Source: Oscillibacter faecalis_A
GTDB lineage: Bacteria > Bacillota > Clostridia > Oscillospirales > Oscillospiraceae
Direction: 5' to 3'
Length of the DNA: 6,654 bases
Assembly (NCBI RefSeq): GCF_029218125.1
Contig: NZ_JARFXX010000020.1
Span: forward strand, 1-6,654
The notes under the pieces were generated by a model that saw nothing but the letters and a program-made list of their open reading frames with translations, was not told the origin of the DNA and did no database searches. Shown here one piece after another: positions 1 through 6,026 of the stretch (position 1 is the stretch's first letter; each line of letters opens with the position of its first letter). Made by a program: the position numbers and the translations under genes.

Positions 1-403
1 GAACTCGTCCGGTTTTCTGGAGATTGTTGTAGAACCGCTGGATCTGAATGGTGGTCAGCTTGTCCAAGGAAATATTTCCAATTCCGGGGATGATGTGGTT
101 CTCGATGTAGTTGGTGTAGTAGGCTTTCGTGTTGGGCCGGATGCGGGGCTCGGCGTAGACCTCGTACCACGTTTTCACCCATGACGCTACGGTGTATGTC
201 CCAGCTTTGGATACGTCCAGCCGCTGACTTTCACTGATCGCGGTCTTGAGTTTCTCCTTGACTTCGGCCTGCGTTTTACCCAGCACGTTCTTGATGATGC
301 GCTTTCCGCTCTCCGGGTCATAGCCTGCGGTGTAACGGCCTTCCCATCGGCCGTCCTTTCGTTTTCGGATATTGCCTTCTCCGTTTGCTCGTCGCTTTGG
401 CAT
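1..403 (-). CDS. Tyrosine integrase, N-terminal part (runs off left edge)
   Basis: The first 134 codons of a site-specific tyrosine recombinase are visible; the catalytic domain lies outside the window. Residues about 1-60 form a basic arm-type DNA-binding domain: the start MPKRRANGEGNIRKRKDGRW and a GRY..GYDPESGKR stretch are typical of integrases from clostridial integrative elements, followed by a K/E-rich helix (KTQAEVKEKLKTAI). Residues about 69-134 are the SAM-like core-binding domain (TYTVASWVKTWY, then RPNTKAYYTNYIENHIIPGIG and LDKLTTIQIQRFYNNL). The ATG at 403-401 is chosen because the AAAGGGG ribosome binding site is well spaced and the arm domain begins there. The gene points away from the rib operon, as an integrase next to an attachment site would. 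No excisionase gene is seen just upstream. Confidence 0.9.
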   Translation of the reverse strand, partial: MPKRRANGEGNIRKRKDGRWEGRYTAGYDPESGKRIIKNVLGKTQAEVKEKLKTAISESQRLDVSKAGTYTVASWVKTWYEVYAEPRIRPNTKAYYTNYIENHIIPGIGNISLDKLTTIQIQRFYNNLQKTGRV

Positions 404-470
404 AAAATCAACCCCTTTCGGCAACGAACAATACCGTAACCAAGAGGGAAAAGCTATCCAAAGACGGAAC

Positions 471-489
471 AGTTATCAGAAAGTTATCA
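471..489. repeat. Paired AGTTATCA direct repeat upstream of integrase
   Basis: AGTTATCA occurs exactly at 471-478 and 482-489, giving an 11-bp period (one helical turn), about 70 bp upstream of the integrase start codon. The spacing suits a protein binding two successive major grooves on one face, such as an excisionase, an integrase arm domain or a repressor. The function is inferred from position and spacing only. Confidence 0.4.
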
Positions 490-504
490 TTTGCCCCATC
501 GGAG

Positions 505-658
505 TTGCACCGCCCAATCTTTGTCTATTGCGGCGCAAATCTTGCGCTGCCGGGGACATTCTCTTTAGTTACAGCGGTGCGATTTTCGAACGGCCAAGAA
601 GCCTTTCCATTGACTACAGCGGCGCAAAATATACACATTTTCCCCCGAAAATCGCCGC
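505..658. repeat. Cluster of five GCGGYGCRA-like repeats (possible integrase arm sites)
   Basis: Three direct copies start at 530 (GCGGCGCAA), 574 (GCGGTGCGA) and 619 (GCGGCGCAA), spaced 44 and 45 bp apart, about four helical turns. The similarity extends leftwards in copies two and three (TTACAGCGG and CTACAGCGG). Two inverted copies flank them: TTGCACCGC at 505-513 and AATCGCCGC at 650-658. A small palindrome, GCGCAAATCTTGCGC, overlaps the first direct copy at 533-547. The cluster sits upstream of an integrase gene whose N-terminus carries an arm-type DNA-binding domain, so arm sites or regulatory iterons are plausible. An origin is also possible, but no replication gene is nearby. Confidence 0.5.
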
Positions 659-829
659 TATGCAGAAGTCACTTTTTTGAGTGGTTGAAAACTGCGATTT
701 CCTCAAACGCCTGCGGAACGTCCACCTTGAAAAGTCCGCCGCCACGGGCTTTTTCTGTGCCTGACGTTCACCTATGACGGCGAAAGTGCCTCTCAAGGTG
801 CACCTTAGACTGCGGTTTCAAAACCCCGG

Positions 830-852
830 AAAGCCCCGCACTGCGGGGCTTT
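830..852. terminator. GC-rich hairpin, possible weak bidirectional terminator
   Basis: A perfect 10-bp stem, AAAGCCCCGC / GCGGGGCTTT, has a 3-nt loop. Each side ends in only three T, so it would be a short-tailed terminator. On the minus strand it would lie between the rib operon and the integrase gene and could insulate them. Confidence 0.45.
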
Positions 853-1027
853 GTGGGCGGGCTGCGGGCGCTTGCGACTGCGGCCCTTTATCTGTACTAA
901 AATCGAACGGCCTTCGCCGCCAGAAAATCCGGCTTAAAAAGTTCGGCTTTTCGTCCAAAAGCGTTCCCGCAAATATCGCCAAAAAGTTACCGTCACAACG
1001 CTGTTTCAAACCGCTTTTCATCGCATC

Positions 1028-1139
1028 TTTCAACTTCCCTCACAAACGCCCCACGCTTGCTTTCATAGGCGAAAGTGGGTAACACACTCGGCTTTCGGAG
1101 AAAGATCGCACACGAGGGCACACACGGCGAAACAGGGGC
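1028..1139. repeat. Diverged 112-bp direct repeat, copy 1
   Basis: This segment aligns along its length with 1304-1415, offset by exactly 276 bp. The best-conserved parts are TTTCAACTTC, GAAAGTGGGT, ACACTCGGCTTTCGGAGAA and CACGGCGAAACAGGGG. Copy 1 has an extra A after GTGGGT relative to copy 2. Read on the minus strand, the core codes for a similar peptide in both copies (FVREVE after an ES-rich lead), but copy 1 soon hits a stop, so a gene is unlikely. It could be a decayed repeat family or a duplicated site. Confidence 0.65.
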
Positions 1140-1303
1140 CTTCCCTCCCTCGTCCACAGCGTGGTCTTGTGCTGCCGGCGATATCCCTTTTATTCCGCCA
1201 TGCTTTTATATACATACATTTCCCGGTTCTCTGTGAACCCTCAACACCAGCAGAAGAGAATAATCCGGCAAAGCTGCCGCCATAAATTTTATCCCCAACC
1301 GTT

Positions 1304-1415
1304 TTTCAACTTCTCGTACAAATGGCCCATATTCGCTTTCACGGGTGAAAGTGGGTACACACTCGGCTTTCGGAGAAGGATTGCACACAGCGGCTCACAC
1401 GGCGAAACAGGGGGC
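1304..1415. repeat. Diverged 112-bp direct repeat, copy 2
   Basis: Partner of the repeat at 1028-1139. It contains an almost perfect dyad, CTTTCACGGGTGAAAG, at about 1335-1350. In copy 1 the matching dyad is CTTTC(ATAGGC)GAAAG with an altered centre but intact arms. Retention of the dyad arms despite drift between the copies hints at a structural or binding role. Confidence 0.65.
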
Positions 1416-1548
1416 GTTTCGGATGGAGGCGCTATTACTACCCTCAGCACGAACTGCACGTTCACAAACATCCCCGGGCCGGGTATCAGAACGGCAAACT
1501 TTGCCGCTTTTGGGTCTTGGCCGGGTGTGCTCCCAAAGAACGCAGAGA

Positions 1549-1594
1549 GCCTGCGGGACAGCGATGCGCTTATGCGCGTCGCTGTCCCGCAGGC
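1549..1594 (-). terminator. Long 21-bp-stem hairpin after the rib operon, possible terminator
   Basis: The arms 1549-1569 and 1574-1594 pair over 21 bp around a 4-nt loop. The only imperfection is a T opposite G, which would be a wobble pair in RNA. It lies about 65 nt past the wHTH stop codon. On the minus strand it is followed by TCTCTGCGTTCTTT, which is T-rich but not a clean T run. It could end the operon transcript, protect its 3' end, or be a palindromic element of another kind. Confidence 0.5.
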
Positions 1595-1659
1595 GTCGCG
1601 GCCCCGCTGGGCTGTGCAACGCTGCCGCCGTTACTTCGATTTGTTTTCAAGGGGACACT

Positions 1660-2070
1660 TCAGGCGGTAGCGGAGACCGCCGAGAACACGTACCCGCCCC
1701 GGACCGTGCGGATATAGGTCTGGCTGCCGCCCATCTTCCGACGGAGATTGGAGACGGTATTCGCCACGACCTTCAGGGTGTCCGAGCTGTCCCGGCCCCA
1801 CACGGCGGAAAACAGATCCTCCTTGGAAAGCGTGACTCCCGGATTGCTGGCGAGAAGCAGCAGCATATTGAACTCGATCCGGGTCAACGCCAGCGCGGTT
1901 CCGTTTTGAAACGCCTGCTGGGAACGCCCGTCAATGGTCAGTTCCGGAAAGGTGAGCGTGTGCCGGGAGCTGAGGGAGACCCGCTCTGCGGCGATGTCCT
2001 CCCGCCGCAGCAGGGCCAGGATCTTTTCCTCCAGCTCCCTCTCTGCCCCATTTGCTTGAATGATGATCAT
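1660..2070 (-). CDS. Receiver-less OmpR/PhoB-type winged-helix DNA-binding protein
   Basis: A 136-residue protein made almost entirely of the C-terminal effector domain of OmpR-family response regulators. Residues about 37-60 give the N-terminal beta sheet (HTLTFPELTIDG), 62-92 the helices before the loop (LTRIEFNMLLLLASNPG, then LSKEDLFSAVWG), 99-113 the recognition helix (VVANTVSNLRRKMG) and 119-129 the C-terminal wing hairpin (YIRTVRGGYVF). The N-terminus (ELEEKILALLRRE) resembles the linker that follows a receiver domain, yet no receiver precedes it: the upstream DNA is ribH. The ATG at 2070 is 14 nt past the ribH stop, so it is co-transcribed and probably coupled, although its own ribosome binding site is weak. 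An upstream in-frame ATG at 2142 would overlap ribH and adds no domain-like sequence. It probably regulates transcription; the target is unknown. The absence of a phosphorylatable domain implies no classic histidine-kinase control. Confidence 0.85.
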   Translation of the reverse strand: MIIIQANGAERELEEKILALLRREDIAAERVSLSSRHTLTFPELTIDGRSQQAFQNGTALALTRIEFNMLLLLASNPGVTLSKEDLFSAVWGRDSSDTLKVVANTVSNLRRKMGGSQTYIRTVRGGYVFSAVSATA

Positions 2071-2084
2071 GGTGTGCCTGTGTG

Positions 2085-2555
2085 TTACTCCGCGTCCAGC
2101 TCGTGGAGCAGGTTGACCATCTCGATAGCGCTGACCGCACAATCATAGCCTTTGTTGCCTGCCTTGGTGCCAGCCCGTTCGATGGCCTGCTCGATATTCT
2201 CCGTGGTCAGAACGCCAAAGAGAACGGGTACGCCGCTTTCCAGAGACACGGCGGCGATCCCCTTGGAGACCTCGTTGCAGACGTAGTCATAGTGGCTGGT
2301 GGAACCGCGGATCACCGCGCCGAGGCAGATGACGGCGTCATACCTGCCGCTCTTTGCCATCTTGGACGCCACCAGCGGGATCTCAAAGGCTCCGGGAACC
2401 CACGCCACATGAACGTCATCCTCCCGAACCTCGTGGCGCAGCAGGCCGTCCAGTGCGCCGCTGAGGAGCTTGGAGGTAATGAATTCGTTGAACCGGGCGG
2501 CTACGATGCCCACCTTGATGCTTTTGGAGACCAGCTTTCCCTCGAAGGTTTTCAT
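2085..2555 (-). CDS. ribH: 6,7-dimethyl-8-ribityllumazine synthase
   Basis: Condenses 5-amino-6-ribitylamino-uracil with 3,4-dihydroxy-2-butanone 4-phosphate to give 6,7-dimethyl-8-ribityllumazine, the second-to-last step of riboflavin synthesis, in the cytoplasm. At 156 residues it is the usual length. Family motifs are present in order: ARFNEFI near residues 20-26 (substrate pocket), PGAFEIP at 54-60, and GAVIRGSTSHYDYV at 79-92 containing the expected catalytic histidine (H88). GTKAGNKG follows at 129-136. The protein normally assembles into pentamers or 60-mer capsids. It starts at ATG with an AGAGG-type site upstream, 21 nt after ribBA, and is followed closely by the winged-helix gene. 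Confidence 0.97.
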   Translation of the reverse strand: MKTFEGKLVSKSIKVGIVAARFNEFITSKLLSGALDGLLRHEVREDDVHVAWVPGAFEIPLVASKMAKSGRYDAVICLGAVIRGSTSHYDYVCNEVSKGIAAVSLESGVPVLFGVLTTENIEQAIERAGTKAGNKGYDCAVSAIEMVNLLHELDAE

Positions 2556-2576
2556 AACTAAGTACCTCTTTCTTTG

Positions 2577-3773
2577 TTAATATTCCAAAATGTGTCCCAT
2601 TCGTGCCTGCTTGGTTTTCAGGTAGAACAAATCATGTGCCGTTGCCGCCATCTGGATCGGAACCCGTTCGGAGATTTCCAGGCCGAACTCGGAGAGCTGA
2701 TACACCTTGTCCGGATTGTTGGTCAACAGGCGCAGGCTCTTGACGCCAAGCTCCCGCAGGATCTGCGCGCCGAGGAAATACTCCCGCTCGTCTCCGTGGA
2801 AGCCCAGAGCCAGATTGGCCTCCAGCGTGTCCATGCCCTGCTCCTGCAATTCATAGGCCCGCAGCTTGTTGATGAGGCCGATGCCCCGGCCCTCCTGCCG
2901 CATATAGAGCAGGATGCCCCGGCCCTCGTTTTCAATCTGGGTCATGGCGGCAGCCAACTGCTGTCCGCAGTCACAGCGGAGAGAGCCGAAGGTATCACCG
3001 GTCAGGCACTCGGAATGTACCCGGCAGAGAACGTCCTTCCCGTCGCCGATGTCGCCCTTCACCAACGCGACGTGGTGCTCGCCGTTTAGGCGGCTCACAA
3101 AGCCGTAGGCTTTGAAATCTCCGTATTTCGTGGGCATATTTACCGCCGTGACCTGATCCACCAGCTTTTCGTGGCACTTGCGGTACGCCTGCAGGTCCCG
3201 GATGGTGATGAACTTGATGCCGAACCGCTCCGCCAGCGTCATCAGCTCGGCGGTGCGCATCATGGTGCCGTCCTCCCGCATGATCTCACAGCACAGGCCG
3301 CATTCCTTCAGCCCCGCCAGACGGCACAGGTCAACGGTGGCCTCCGTATGGCCCTCCCGCTCCAACACGCCGTTTTTCTTCGCCAGCAGCGGGAACATGT
3401 GGCCCGGTCTGCGGAAATCCTCCGCCTTCGCGCCCTCCTCCACGCAGGCCATCGCCGTCACGGAGCGTTCGGCGGCGGAGATGCCCGTGGTGGTGGAAAT
3501 GTGGTCGATGGACACCGTGAAGGCCGTTTCGTGGTTATCGGTGTTGTTCTGCACCATCTGGGGGAATTGCAGCTTGCGGACAAAGGCCTCCGACATGGGC
3601 ATACAGATCAGGCCCTTGCCGTGGGTGGCCATGAAGTTGATGTTCTCCGTGGTGGCAAACTCGGCGGCGCAGATGAAATCGCCTTCGTTTTCACGGTCGG
3701 GGTCGTCTGTGACCAGAATGATCTTCCCCTGTCTCAGATCCTCCAGTGCTTCGGGAATGGTATTGAAATTCAT
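2577..3773 (-). CDS. ribBA: Bifunctional DHBP synthase / GTP cyclohydrolase II
   Basis: A fused enzyme of 398 residues that feeds both branches of the pathway. The N-terminal half (about 1-200) is 3,4-dihydroxy-2-butanone 4-phosphate synthase, which acts on ribulose 5-phosphate: DDPDRENEGDF at 23-33 carries the metal-binding acidic residues, with RPGHMFPL at 122-129 and REGHTEA at 139-145. The C-terminal half (about 205-398) is GTP cyclohydrolase II: HSECLTGDTFGSLRCDC supplies the three zinc cysteines (C256, C267, C269) and RQEGRGIGL at 292-300 is the signature near the active site. Both active sites look intact. ATG at 3773 is preceded by AAGGAG. The gene follows ribE after 15 nt. This fusion is the common form in Firmicutes; in Bacillus the gene is often named ribA. 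Confidence 0.97.
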   Translation of the reverse strand: MNFNTIPEALEDLRQGKIILVTDDPDRENEGDFICAAEFATTENINFMATHGKGLICMPMSEAFVRKLQFPQMVQNNTDNHETAFTVSIDHISTTTGISAAERSVTAMACVEEGAKAEDFRRPGHMFPLLAKKNGVLEREGHTEATVDLCRLAGLKECGLCCEIMREDGTMMRTAELMTLAERFGIKFITIRDLQAYRKCHEKLVDQVTAVNMPTKYGDFKAYGFVSRLNGEHHVALVKGDIGDGKDVLCRVHSECLTGDTFGSLRCDCGQQLAAAMTQIENEGRGILLYMRQEGRGIGLINKLRAYELQEQGMDTLEANLALGFHGDEREYFLGAQILRELGVKSLRLLTNNPDKVYQLSEFGLEISERVPIQMAATAHDLFYLKTKQARMGHILEY

Positions 3774-3788
3774 GGTAACATCTCCTTG

Positions 3789-4448
3789 TTAAAAGCCGCA
3801 GCGCAGCAGCATTTCTTTTGTGAGGGTACTTTCGTTTGCGGGGGTATGCGGTTTCGTTTCTTCCGGACGCAGCAACTTTTCGATGTACTTGCCCACCACG
3901 TCGGTCTCCAAATTCACCGGGTCGCCCCGGCGCCGCTGGCTCAGATTGGTCTGGGCCACCGTATGAGGGATGGTGGACACGGAAAAGCCCTCGCCGTCCA
4001 CGGCGGCCACCGTCAGGCTGATGCCGTCGATGGCAATGGAGCCCTTTTCCACCACATAGCGCAATATCTCCGGCCCCGCGTGGACGGTGTACCAAACGGC
4101 GGTATCGTCCCGGCGGATGTTGGCAATGTGTCCCACGCCGTCCACATGGCCCGCCACGATATGTCCGCCGAAGCGGCCGTTGGCAGGCATGGCCCGTTCC
4201 AGATTGACTATGCTTCCCGCCGAAAGTCCCGCAAGGGACGAGCGGTTCAGCGTCTCGTGCATCACGTCCGCCGAAAAGCCATCAGGAAAAAGCCGCGTCA
4301 CCGTCAGGCAGATGCCGTTCACGGCGATGCTGTCTCCGATTCGAGTCTCCTCTAAAACGGTTTTCGCCTGGATCGTCAGGGCGGCGGAGTGCTGCCCGCG
4401 CTTGATATTCTTGATGGCCCCAACTTCTTCTACGATTCCTGTGAACAC
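3789..4448 (-). CDS. ribE: Riboflavin synthase, alpha subunit
   Basis: Carries out the last step, a dismutation of two 6,7-dimethyl-8-ribityllumazine molecules into riboflavin and 5-amino-6-ribitylamino-uracil. The 219-residue product shows the internal duplication of the family: the first barrel runs from (M/V)FTGIVEEVG through RIGDSIAVNGICLTVT at about 36-51, and the second from GGHIVAGHVDGVG at 94-106 through KGSIAIDGISLTV at 135-147. The start is GTG at 4448, because FTGIVEE is the near-universal N-terminus and GAGGTGG sits 7 nt upstream; an in-frame ATG far upstream would lie inside ribD. The first 19 nt overlap the end of ribD, which suggests translational coupling. Some species call this gene ribC or ribB. 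Confidence 0.96.
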   Translation of the reverse strand: MFTGIVEEVGAIKNIKRGQHSAALTIQAKTVLEETRIGDSIAVNGICLTVTRLFPDGFSADVMHETLNRSSLAGLSAGSIVNLERAMPANGRFGGHIVAGHVDGVGHIANIRRDDTAVWYTVHAGPEILRYVVEKGSIAIDGISLTVAAVDGEGFSVSTIPHTVAQTNLSQRRRGDPVNLETDVVGKYIEKLLRPEETKPHTPANESTLTKEMLLRCGF

Positions 4449-5536
4449 GGATATTCCACCTCGCTTTCTATCAGAAGATCCTCGTCCAGCCATTCCAGCC
4501 GGCTGTTTTTTAAGCGGAAGGCGTCGTCCGGGGCGGGGACGCCCACGCCCTCCACGGGTGTTTTCGCGTCCCTTCCGCCGAACAGCTTCGGAGCCATATA
4601 CGCCTGCACCTGCTGCACGATGCCGCATTCCAGCGCGGCCCAGTTCAGCGTTCCGCCGCCTTCCAGCAAAATGCTGTCGATCTGCTCCCGCCCCAGATGT
4701 TCCATGAGCTGCCGGAGATCCACATGGCCGTTTTCTTCATTCAGACAGAGCACTTGGCACCCGGCTTTCCGGTAAACCGCCTGTCTTTCCGGGGCGGCGC
4801 AGCAGGTAGCGAGGATGGTCGGAATTTGGTCTGCGGTGGCGACCACCTGCGCCTGCGGCGGCGTCCGCAGATGGGTGTCGCAGATGATGCGAACGGGGTT
4901 TCGCCCATTCTCCATGCGGCAGGTCAGGAGAGGATCGTCCGTCAATACCGTACCTACGCCCACCATGATGCCCCGGAACCGGTGGCGCTGCTGCTGAACA
5001 TGGCACCGGGCCGTCTCGCCCGTGATCCACTTGGACGCGCCTGTGTAGGCCGCGATCTTGCCGTCCATCGTCATGGCGTATTTCATGGAAACGAAGGGCC
5101 GCCCGGTGGTGATGTAGTGGAAGAAGATTCTGTTCAGCGCGTCACATTCCTCCCGCAGAACGTTTTCCGTCACCTCCACGCCGCGAGAGCGCAGGATCGC
5201 CACGCCCTTTCCCGCCACCAGCGGATTTGGGTCGGCGGAGCCGATCACCACCCGGCGGATGCCGGATGCCAGGATCGCATCCACGCAGGGCGGCTGCTTT
5301 CCGTGGTGACAGCAGGGCTCCAGTGTCACATACATGGTGGCTCCGGCGGGGTCGGCGGTGCAGGCTGCCAGCGCATTCCGCTCCGCGTGTGGCTCCCCGT
5401 ACCGCTCATGCCAGCCCTGTCCGATAACTGCGCCGTCCTTTACGATCACGGCGCCCACCATGGGATTGGGCGCCGTCCAGCCCCGGCCCCGCTCCGCCAG
5501 CGCCAAGGCCAGACGCATATATTCCACATCGTTCAT
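4430..5536 (-). CDS. ribD: Bifunctional pyrimidine deaminase / reductase
   Basis: Deaminates the GTP cyclohydrolase II product and then reduces its ribosyl side chain with NADPH. The 368-residue length matches the family. Residues about 1-145 are the cytidine-deaminase-like domain: APNPMVGAVIV at 22-32, HAE at 50-52 (zinc ligand H50, catalytic E52) and PCCHHGKQPPC at 74-84 (zinc cysteines C75 and C84). Residues about 148-360 are the reductase: KYAMTMDGKIA at 152-162, GASKWITG at 166-173, VGVGTVLTDDPLLTCR at 192-207, and LLEGGGTLNW near 300. The ATG at 5536 is chosen because GGAGG lies 7 nt upstream and MNDVEYMRLAL matches the usual start. The open frame extends 49 codons further, but through the leader terminator hairpin. 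First gene of the operon, under the FMN riboswitch. Also named ribG in Bacillus. Confidence 0.97.
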   Translation of the reverse strand: MNDVEYMRLALALAERGRGWTAPNPMVGAVIVKDGAVIGQGWHERYGEPHAERNALAACTADPAGATMYVTLEPCCHHGKQPPCVDAILASGIRRVVIGSADPNPLVAGKGVAILRSRGVEVTENVLREECDALNRIFFHYITTGRPFVSMKYAMTMDGKIAAYTGASKWITGETARCHVQQQRHRFRGIMVGVGTVLTDDPLLTCRMENGRNPVRIICDTHLRTPPQAQVVATADQIPTILATCCAAPERQAVYRKAGCQVLCLNEENGHVDLRQLMEHLGREQIDSILLEGGGTLNWAALECGIVQQVQAYMAPKLFGGRDAKTPVEGVGVPAPDDAFRLKNSRLEWLDEDLLIESEVEYPCSQES

Positions 5537-5548
5537 ATCGTTACCTCC

Positions 5549-5581
5549 AAAAGAAAAAGCCCTGAACGAACCGTTCAGGGC
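5549..5581 (-). terminator. Leader intrinsic terminator of the rib operon
   Basis: A perfect 10-bp stem, GCCCTGAACG / CGTTCAGGGC, with a 3-nt loop, is followed by TTTTTCTTTT and then directly by the ribD GGAGG site at 5544-5548. This is the best candidate for the off-state of the FMN riboswitch. It is about 275 nt from the aptamer, farther than usual. The hairpin or its tail could also affect access to the ribosome binding site. Confidence 0.85.
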
Positions 5582-5692
5582 AAGACGGAAAGACACACGT
5601 GAGGCTGTCGATAAAGCGGTAAATTCTCCGCAACGGTAAGGAAGGGTGTGCGCGGGAAACCCAAGAGGGGTGTCCCGTGCCATTAAAATCCT

Positions 5693-5727
5693 AAGTTTTC
5701 AGAACTTTTATAAAGTTCTGAAAACTT
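5693..5727. repeat. Perfect 16-bp inverted repeat inside the rib leader
   Basis: AAGTTTTCAGAACTTT and its exact reverse complement flank a TAT centre (arms 5693-5708 and 5712-5727). The AT-rich repeat lies within the transcribed leader between the FMN aptamer and the leader terminator. It would form a very stable RNA hairpin without a strong T tract behind it. It could belong to the expression platform, be a small mobile palindrome, or be a protein-binding dyad. Confidence 0.75.
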
Positions 5728-5780
5728 GCTCACCGGGGAGATAAGACTTTTTTGACACGCTGACACAAGTATCCTTGTGT

Positions 5781-5817
5781 AAAAGCAAAGCTCCGGAATG
5801 TAAACACACCCCAGAGC
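5781..5817 (-). terminator. Candidate aptamer-proximal terminator or anti-terminator stem
   Basis: GCTCTGG (5817-5811) can pair with CCGGAGC (5796-5790) over 7 bp, including one wobble pair, with a 14-nt loop, followed by TTTGCTTTT. It comes about 40 nt after the aptamer. The large loop and interrupted T tract make it a weaker candidate than the hairpin at 5549-5581. A further small hairpin, ACACAAG/CTTGTGT (5763-5780), lies right behind it. Confidence 0.35.
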
Positions 5818-5858
5818 AACTTCCATAGACGCAAAGCAGTCCCCTGCGTTGCGTTGTC

Positions 5859-5965
5859 ATCTTCTTTCATCCAGACTGTACTGTCGGCTTCGGAGTTTCA
5901 CCGAATCATGCCTTGCGGCTCGTGGGCTGTACCACCGGTAGGGAATCGCACCCTGCCCTGAAGAT
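5859..5965 (-). promoter_or_regulatory. FMN riboswitch (RFN element)
   Basis: The minus strand carries the RFN consensus nearly in full. The P1 strands ATCTTC (5965-5960) and GAAGAT (5864-5859) close the aptamer. Between them come AGGGCAGGGTG..ATTCCCTACCGG, the GGTGGTACAGCCCACGAGC block, the TTCGGTGAAACTCCGAAGCC arm and GACAGTACAGTCTGGATG. In this family, FMN binding folds the aptamer and favours the downstream terminator, shutting down riboflavin genes when flavin is plentiful. Its place between promoter and ribD fits that role. Confidence 0.97.
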
Positions 5966-5986
5966 TTTCTATTCAATTACGATGGA

Positions 5987-6015
5987 AGTATAGCACGGCG
6001 ACAGGTGGATTGCAA
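5987..6015 (-). promoter_or_regulatory. Sigma-A-type promoter of the rib operon
   Basis: On the minus strand, TTGCAA (6015-6010) and TATACT (5992-5987) are separated by exactly 17 nt. Transcription would start near 5980, some 15 nt ahead of the FMN aptamer, giving a leader of about 445 nt. Both hexamers are close to the TTGACA/TATAAT consensus. Confidence 0.8.
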
Positions 6016-6026
6016 GACCATTTTGC

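Larger units (their letters stand above)
404..1659. other. Gene-poor intergenic region between integrase and wHTH gene
   Basis: About 1.25 kb in which I find no convincing coding region on either strand. Open frames are short, lack recognisable domains and often overlap each other. The stretch is rich in repeats instead: a paired AGTTATCA motif, a GCGGYGCRA cluster, a perfect 12-bp palindrome AAGGTGCACCTT at 795-806, a GC-rich hairpin at 830-852, two 112-bp direct repeats and a long hairpin at 1549-1594. It may be a control and recombination region of the element or the decayed remains of lost genes. Confidence 0.6.

Noticed and set aside
505..658. CRISPR-like spacing of repeats (44-45 bp)
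   Set aside because: Repeat cores are only about 9-12 bp and variable, two copies are inverted, and no cas genes are present.
1161..1670. Plus-strand 169-codon open frame covering the second 112-bp repeat
   Set aside because: The matching frame in the first repeat copy is broken by a stop from the 1-bp insertion, the frame crosses the long hairpin, and no domain is visible.
1345..2148. Plus-strand open frame (267 codons) opposite the wHTH gene
   Set aside because: Antisense to the winged-helix gene and spans the long hairpin at 1549-1594; composition is not protein-like.
3171..4355. Long plus-strand open frame (394 codons) opposite ribBA and ribE
   Set aside because: It is antisense to two clearly identified enzymes, has low-complexity His/Arg/Gly-rich composition and no domain; a by-product of GC-rich codon use.
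4449..4628. 60-codon in-frame extension of RibE inside ribD
   Set aside because: The residues are an Arg/Gly-rich frame shadow of ribD; the family N-terminus FTGIVEE begins right after the GTG with a good upstream site.
4697..5602. Plus-strand open frame (301 codons) opposite ribD
   Set aside because: Antisense shadow of ribD with no recognisable motif, and it crosses the ribD leader terminator.
5537..5683. 49-codon in-frame extension of RibD to an upstream ATG
   Set aside because: It would read through the leader terminator, has a poor ribosome binding site, and the extra residues match nothing in RibD, whereas ATG 5536 has GGAGG at ideal spacing.
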